Assembly: GCF_004005945.1 (NCBI RefSeq) | Contig: NZ_SACS01000024.1 | Span: 1 to 64,000 of the forward strand | Source: Rheinheimera riviphila | GTDB lineage: Bacteria > Pseudomonadota > Gammaproteobacteria > Enterobacterales > Alteromonadaceae | Reading direction: 5' to 3' | DNA: 64,000 bases | Shown here: positions 61,381 to 64,000 of the stretch, piece by piece | How the letters are laid out: the number at the start of each line of letters is the position of its first letter | How positions within the stretch are numbered: position 1 is the first letter of the stretch | Notes under the pieces: generated by a model | Told to the model about the DNA's origin: nothing | What the model saw: the letters and a program-made list of their open reading frames with translations, nothing else | The model's database searches: none | Program-made: the position numbers and the translations under genes

Positions 61381-61420
61381 TTGGCGTACTGCCGCTGTCG
61401 CGGCGAGTAGCGCCCTACCG
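61381..61420. repeat. Dispersed copy related to the 1-433 repeat family
   Basis: GGCGTACTGCCGCTGTCGCG and the following GAGTAGCGCCCTACC closely match the right arm of the second unit at 238-272 (GGCGTACTACCGCTGACGCG, GAGTACGCCCTAC). It lies between the pectate lyase gene and the converging sensor kinase gene, again downstream of genes. Confidence 0.7.
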
Positions 61421-61444
61421 TTGATGTTACTGGCACCTGTATGC

Positions 61445-64000
61445 CTATACCCACTCCCGCACTTTCTCCAATAAGGTGCGGGCGTCAATAGGCTTGGTGA
61501 CAAAATCATTCATCCCAGCATCCAGACATTCCTGATGAAAATCCGCCGTGACGTGCGCGGTTAACGCGATCACCGGTAATCTGGCAAATTGCGCCTGTGC
61601 GCGAATGGCGCGGGTGGCGGTGTAGCCATCCATCACCGGCATATGCACATCCATCAGCACCAGCTGATAAGGCTGCTCGGCCAGCATATCCAGCGCCTGG
61701 GCGCCATTTTCTGCGATATTCACCGCAAAACCGGCGTGCTGCAAAATAATCCGCGCTAAGGTCTGGTTATAACTATTATCTTCAACCAACAACACCAGAC
61801 CCGGTTCGCCAGTTGCTGCAGTGCCGGATGGTGCCGTGACCAACGGTTGTTGGCCAGGGTTTTGGGCAACGGCGGTAGCGGTATAACAACGGGCGCTAAA
61901 ACTAAAAGTACTGCCAATCCCTACTTCACTTTGCACCTGAATACTGCCGCCCATCAGGCCAACTAGCCGCTGGGCGATACTTAAGCCAAGGCCGGTGCCG
62001 CCATATTTACGGCTGGTTGAGCTGTCGGCCTGGCTAAAAGCCTGGAACAGATTGTCACATTGCTCCTGAGTCAGGCCGATGCCGGTGTCTTTCACCGCAA
62101 ACTGTAGCCAGATTTCATCATGATAACCTTCGCCGGTCTGTGCTGATTTAGTCAGATCAGCACAGTGATCGACCGTTAAAGTCACCTGACCTGTGCCGGT
62201 AAATTTCACCGCATTGGAGAGCAAATTGACCAGCACCTGGCTTAACCGCAGTGGGTCGCCAACCAGAAAATCCGGTACACCAGGCTCAACGCTAAACTGT
62301 AATTCGAGGCGTTTTTGCCGGCTTTGTTCAATAAATAAATCCCGCACTTGCTGCAGCATATCACTTAACCGAAACCGGACTTTTTCCAGTTCCAGCTTAC
62401 CGGCTTCGACTTTAGAAAAGTCGAGAATATCATTGATAATACTTAATAAAATCTTACTGGAATTGGTGATTTTCGAAAGATAAAGCTGCTGCTCGGCAAA
62501 GGATTCGGTGTTTTGTGCCAACTGTGAAAAACCAATAATTGCGTTCATTGGGGTGCGGATCTCATGGCTCATATTGGCCAGAAATTCACTTTTTGCCTGC
62601 GCCGCTGCTTCGGCTTTGGTTTTGGCTTGCTCCAGCATCTGCATGGTATTTTCCAGATGTTGGGTCCGTTCGTTCACCAGCAAGCTGAGCCTTTGTTGCT
62701 CGCGCAGCGCCAGATTTAACCGCCACCGCATCACTGACAATACGCCAAGTGCAATCAGCAATAAATAACTGACCACCGCCCACCAGCGCAGATACCAGGG
62801 GCTGACAATCTGCAGTTGATAAGGGCTGGCCGTGCTGATGTCGCCAATGGCATTTTTGTATTGCACTTCAAACTGATAGCGACCGGCCGGTAAGTTGGTG
62901 TAGTCGCGATAAGTTTCGTTGCTCCACCGCGACCAGTCGGATTCAAAGCCGTTCAGTTTTACCCGGAATAACATGGTATCCAGATGCCCAAATCGCGGCA
63001 CTGTGTATTCCAGGCGCAATGAGTTTTGGCTGGCCGACAATTGCAGCGGTTTTCCGGCAAGCTGCGCCAGCGGTTCGCCCTGATGCTGTACCCGGCGGAT
63101 TAACGGCGGGAAATGCTGGTTGGCGGCAGGTCCCGGCTGATTTTTAGCAGCGGCAAAGCGGAAAATACCTTCGGCACCACCAAACCAGATCACATCGTCT
63201 GCTTCGATCAGAATTTCATCCAGGGGTGTGTCGGCAAGTGGATAAAGCGGCGCCGTGGTCCATTGCAGGTTGGTGGGGCTCGCTGCCGTGTCTGAGCCAG
63301 CAGAGCCAGAGACAGCACTGGTGTGAGCGGCGGCGACCGGCACTGCTGCTCCGGCCTGACGCTCGCCGGTCTGGTTACTCCAGGTCAACATCCACAGTCG
63401 CCCCTGACTATCGCGCGACGGTGAGCGCACCCAGGGTTGGTCGGTAAACAACGACTGATAGGCGCTATCCGGGGAAAACCGCTGATTGGCTGAGTCAAAA
63501 CGATACAAACCACGCACGGTGGAAATTAACAGCTGCTGATCGAGTATCGACACTGAATTACGGTTGTCACTGGGCAGGCCATGCACTTCACCAAAGTGGG
63601 TGATAATAGGCGCCGGGCGTTCTTGATCGGCAGCGGCCGGCGGTAACTGTAAACGGTAGACACCATGCGCCAGGGAACCCACCCACAATTCACCTGCGGC
63701 AGTTTCCACCAGACTGTTGATATTACCGGCCAGCCCGTCAATTGCAGATTCGGCTTGCCAGCCAGCAGCGGTTTTTCGCAGGCTCATCAGACCATTTTGC
63801 AATCCAATCCAGACCCGTTGCGGTTGCTGTTTGGATTGCAACAACACTTTACTGGATACCGGCAAACTCAACAGCGGTAGCGCTTGCTCATCGGCCAGCA
63901 GATACACCCCTTTGTTATTGGCAACGAGTAAGTCATCGCCGACGCTGGCCAAATCCCAGGTTTGAAATTTCAGCTGTGGTAATTGTACAAACGCCGATTG
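61445..64000 (-). CDS. Hybrid sensor histidine kinase, Reg_prop/Y_Y_Y ectodomain, 5' end outside window
   Basis: The last 851 residues of a larger protein; the frame is open to the window edge and the visible N-terminus is mid-propeller, so the TTG at 63952 is not the start. Reg_prop blades ([28 protein letters not shown]) lead to a Y_Y_Y domain ([31 protein letters not shown]), a membrane helix ([20 protein letters not shown]), a coiled coil, HisKA with [19 protein letters not shown], an ATPase domain ([19 protein letters not shown]) and a C-terminal receiver ([17 protein letters not shown]). No DNA-binding domain is present, so a partner regulator is needed. Probable sensor of pectic oligosaccharides. 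Confidence 0.93.
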   Translation of the reverse strand, partial: QSAFVQLPQLKFQTWDLASVGDDLLVANNKGVYLLADEQALPLLSLPVSSKVLLQSKQQPQRVWIGLQNGLMSLRKTAAGWQAESAIDGLAGNINSLVETAAGELWVGSLAHGVYRLQLPPAAADQERPAPIITHFGEVHGLPSDNRNSVSILDQQLLISTVRGLYRFDSANQRFSPDSAYQSLFTDQPWVRSPSRDSQGRLWMLTWSNQTGERQAGAAVPVAAAHTSAVSGSAGSDTAASPTNLQWTTAPLYPLADTPLDEILIEADDVIWFGGAEGIFRFAAAKNQPGPAANQHFPPLIRRVQHQGEPLAQLAGKPLQLSASQNSLRLEYTVPRFGHLDTMLFRVKLNGFESDWSRWSNETYRDYTNLPAGRYQFEVQYKNAIGDISTASPYQLQIVSPWYLRWWAVVSYLLLIALGVLSVMRWRLNLALREQQRLSLLVNERTQHLENTMQMLEQAKTKAEAAAQAKSEFLANMSHEIRTPMNAIIGFSQLAQNTESFAEQQLYLSKITNSSKILLSIINDILDFSKVEAGKLELEKVRFRLSDMLQQVRDLFIEQSRQKRLELQFSVEPGVPDFLVGDPLRLSQVLVNLLSNAVKFTGTGQVTLTVDHCADLTKSAQTGEGYHDEIWLQFAVKDTGIGLTQEQCDNLFQAFSQADSSTSRKYGGTGLGLSIAQRLVGLMGGSIQVQSEVGIGSTFSFSARCYTATAVAQNPGQQPLVTAPSGTAATGEPGLVLLVEDNSYNQTLARIILQHAGFAVNIAENGAQALDMLAEQPYQLVLMDVHMPVMDGYTATRAIRAQAQFARLPVIALTAHVTADFHQECLDAGMNDFVTKPIDARTLLEKVREWV

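Overview
The window is chromosomal DNA of a gammaproteobacterium. The gene set (TRAP-fed uronate catabolism, Xanthomonas/Caulobacter-type TonB-dependent receptors, hrcA-grpE, ssrA-smpB-ratA-rnfH-bamE-recN-nadK order, tmRNA tag AANDETYALAA) suggests an Alteromonadales/Chromatiaceae polysaccharide degrader such as a Rheinheimera relative. That assignment is inference; no marker was compared.

Layout. 1-433: three tandem palindromic repeat units. 452-3870: two GH43 arabinan-active enzymes and a Gfo/Idh/MocA oxidoreductase. 3952-14485: a ~10.5 kb filamentous-phage (inovirus) prophage integrated at the 3' end of ssrA, bounded by an 18-bp imperfect direct repeat. It encodes, from right to left, a gpA-type HUH replication protein, two small proteins of unknown function, an AlpA/excisionase-like protein, a tyrosine integrase, a type III toxin-antitoxin locus (toxI RNA repeats plus ToxN), a divergent RHH regulator pair, a pV-like ssDNA-binding protein, several tiny membrane proteins including the 42-aa major coat protein, a TspB/pIII-like adhesin, a pVI-like protein, Zot/pI, and a two-gene cargo cassette of unknown function. 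No secretin gene is present. 14461-21412: housekeeping genes ssrA, smpB, ratA, rnfH, bamE, recN (with a LexA box), nadK, hrcA and grpE. 21519-26991: a chemoreceptor and solute-binding protein, a serine hydrolase, and a PACE-type transporter with a divergent LysR regulator.

26999-61324 is a nearly complete pectin/rhamnogalacturonan utilisation region. Outside and in the periplasm: two TonB-dependent receptors, pectin methylesterase, rhamnogalacturonan acetylesterase, DUF4861-GH105 unsaturated-uronyl hydrolase, GH28 polygalacturonase and PL10 pectate lyase. Import across the inner membrane: a DctPQM TRAP transporter. Cytoplasm: KduI and KduD take 4-deoxy-5-keto-uronate to 2-keto-3-deoxygluconate (KDG); UxaC, UxuB/UxaB and UxaA take galacturonate/glucuronate to KDG; KdgK and Eda take KDG to pyruvate and glyceraldehyde-3-phosphate; a GapN-type dehydrogenase may oxidise the latter. 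Control: IclR (KdgR-like) and LacI-family regulators beside the TRAP operon, and a repeated palindrome TGCCACCGGTGGCA found in front of both receptor genes, the GH28 gene and (weaker) uxaA. Two large Reg_prop/Y_Y_Y sensors, one a diguanylate cyclase and one a hybrid histidine kinase running off the right edge, probably sense the oligosaccharides.

The most unusual content is the inovirus prophage carrying a ToxIN-type abortive-infection module, a second uncharacterised two-gene cassette, several overlapping or sub-60-residue phage genes, and a replication gene whose reading frame runs through the attachment site without a normal start codon.
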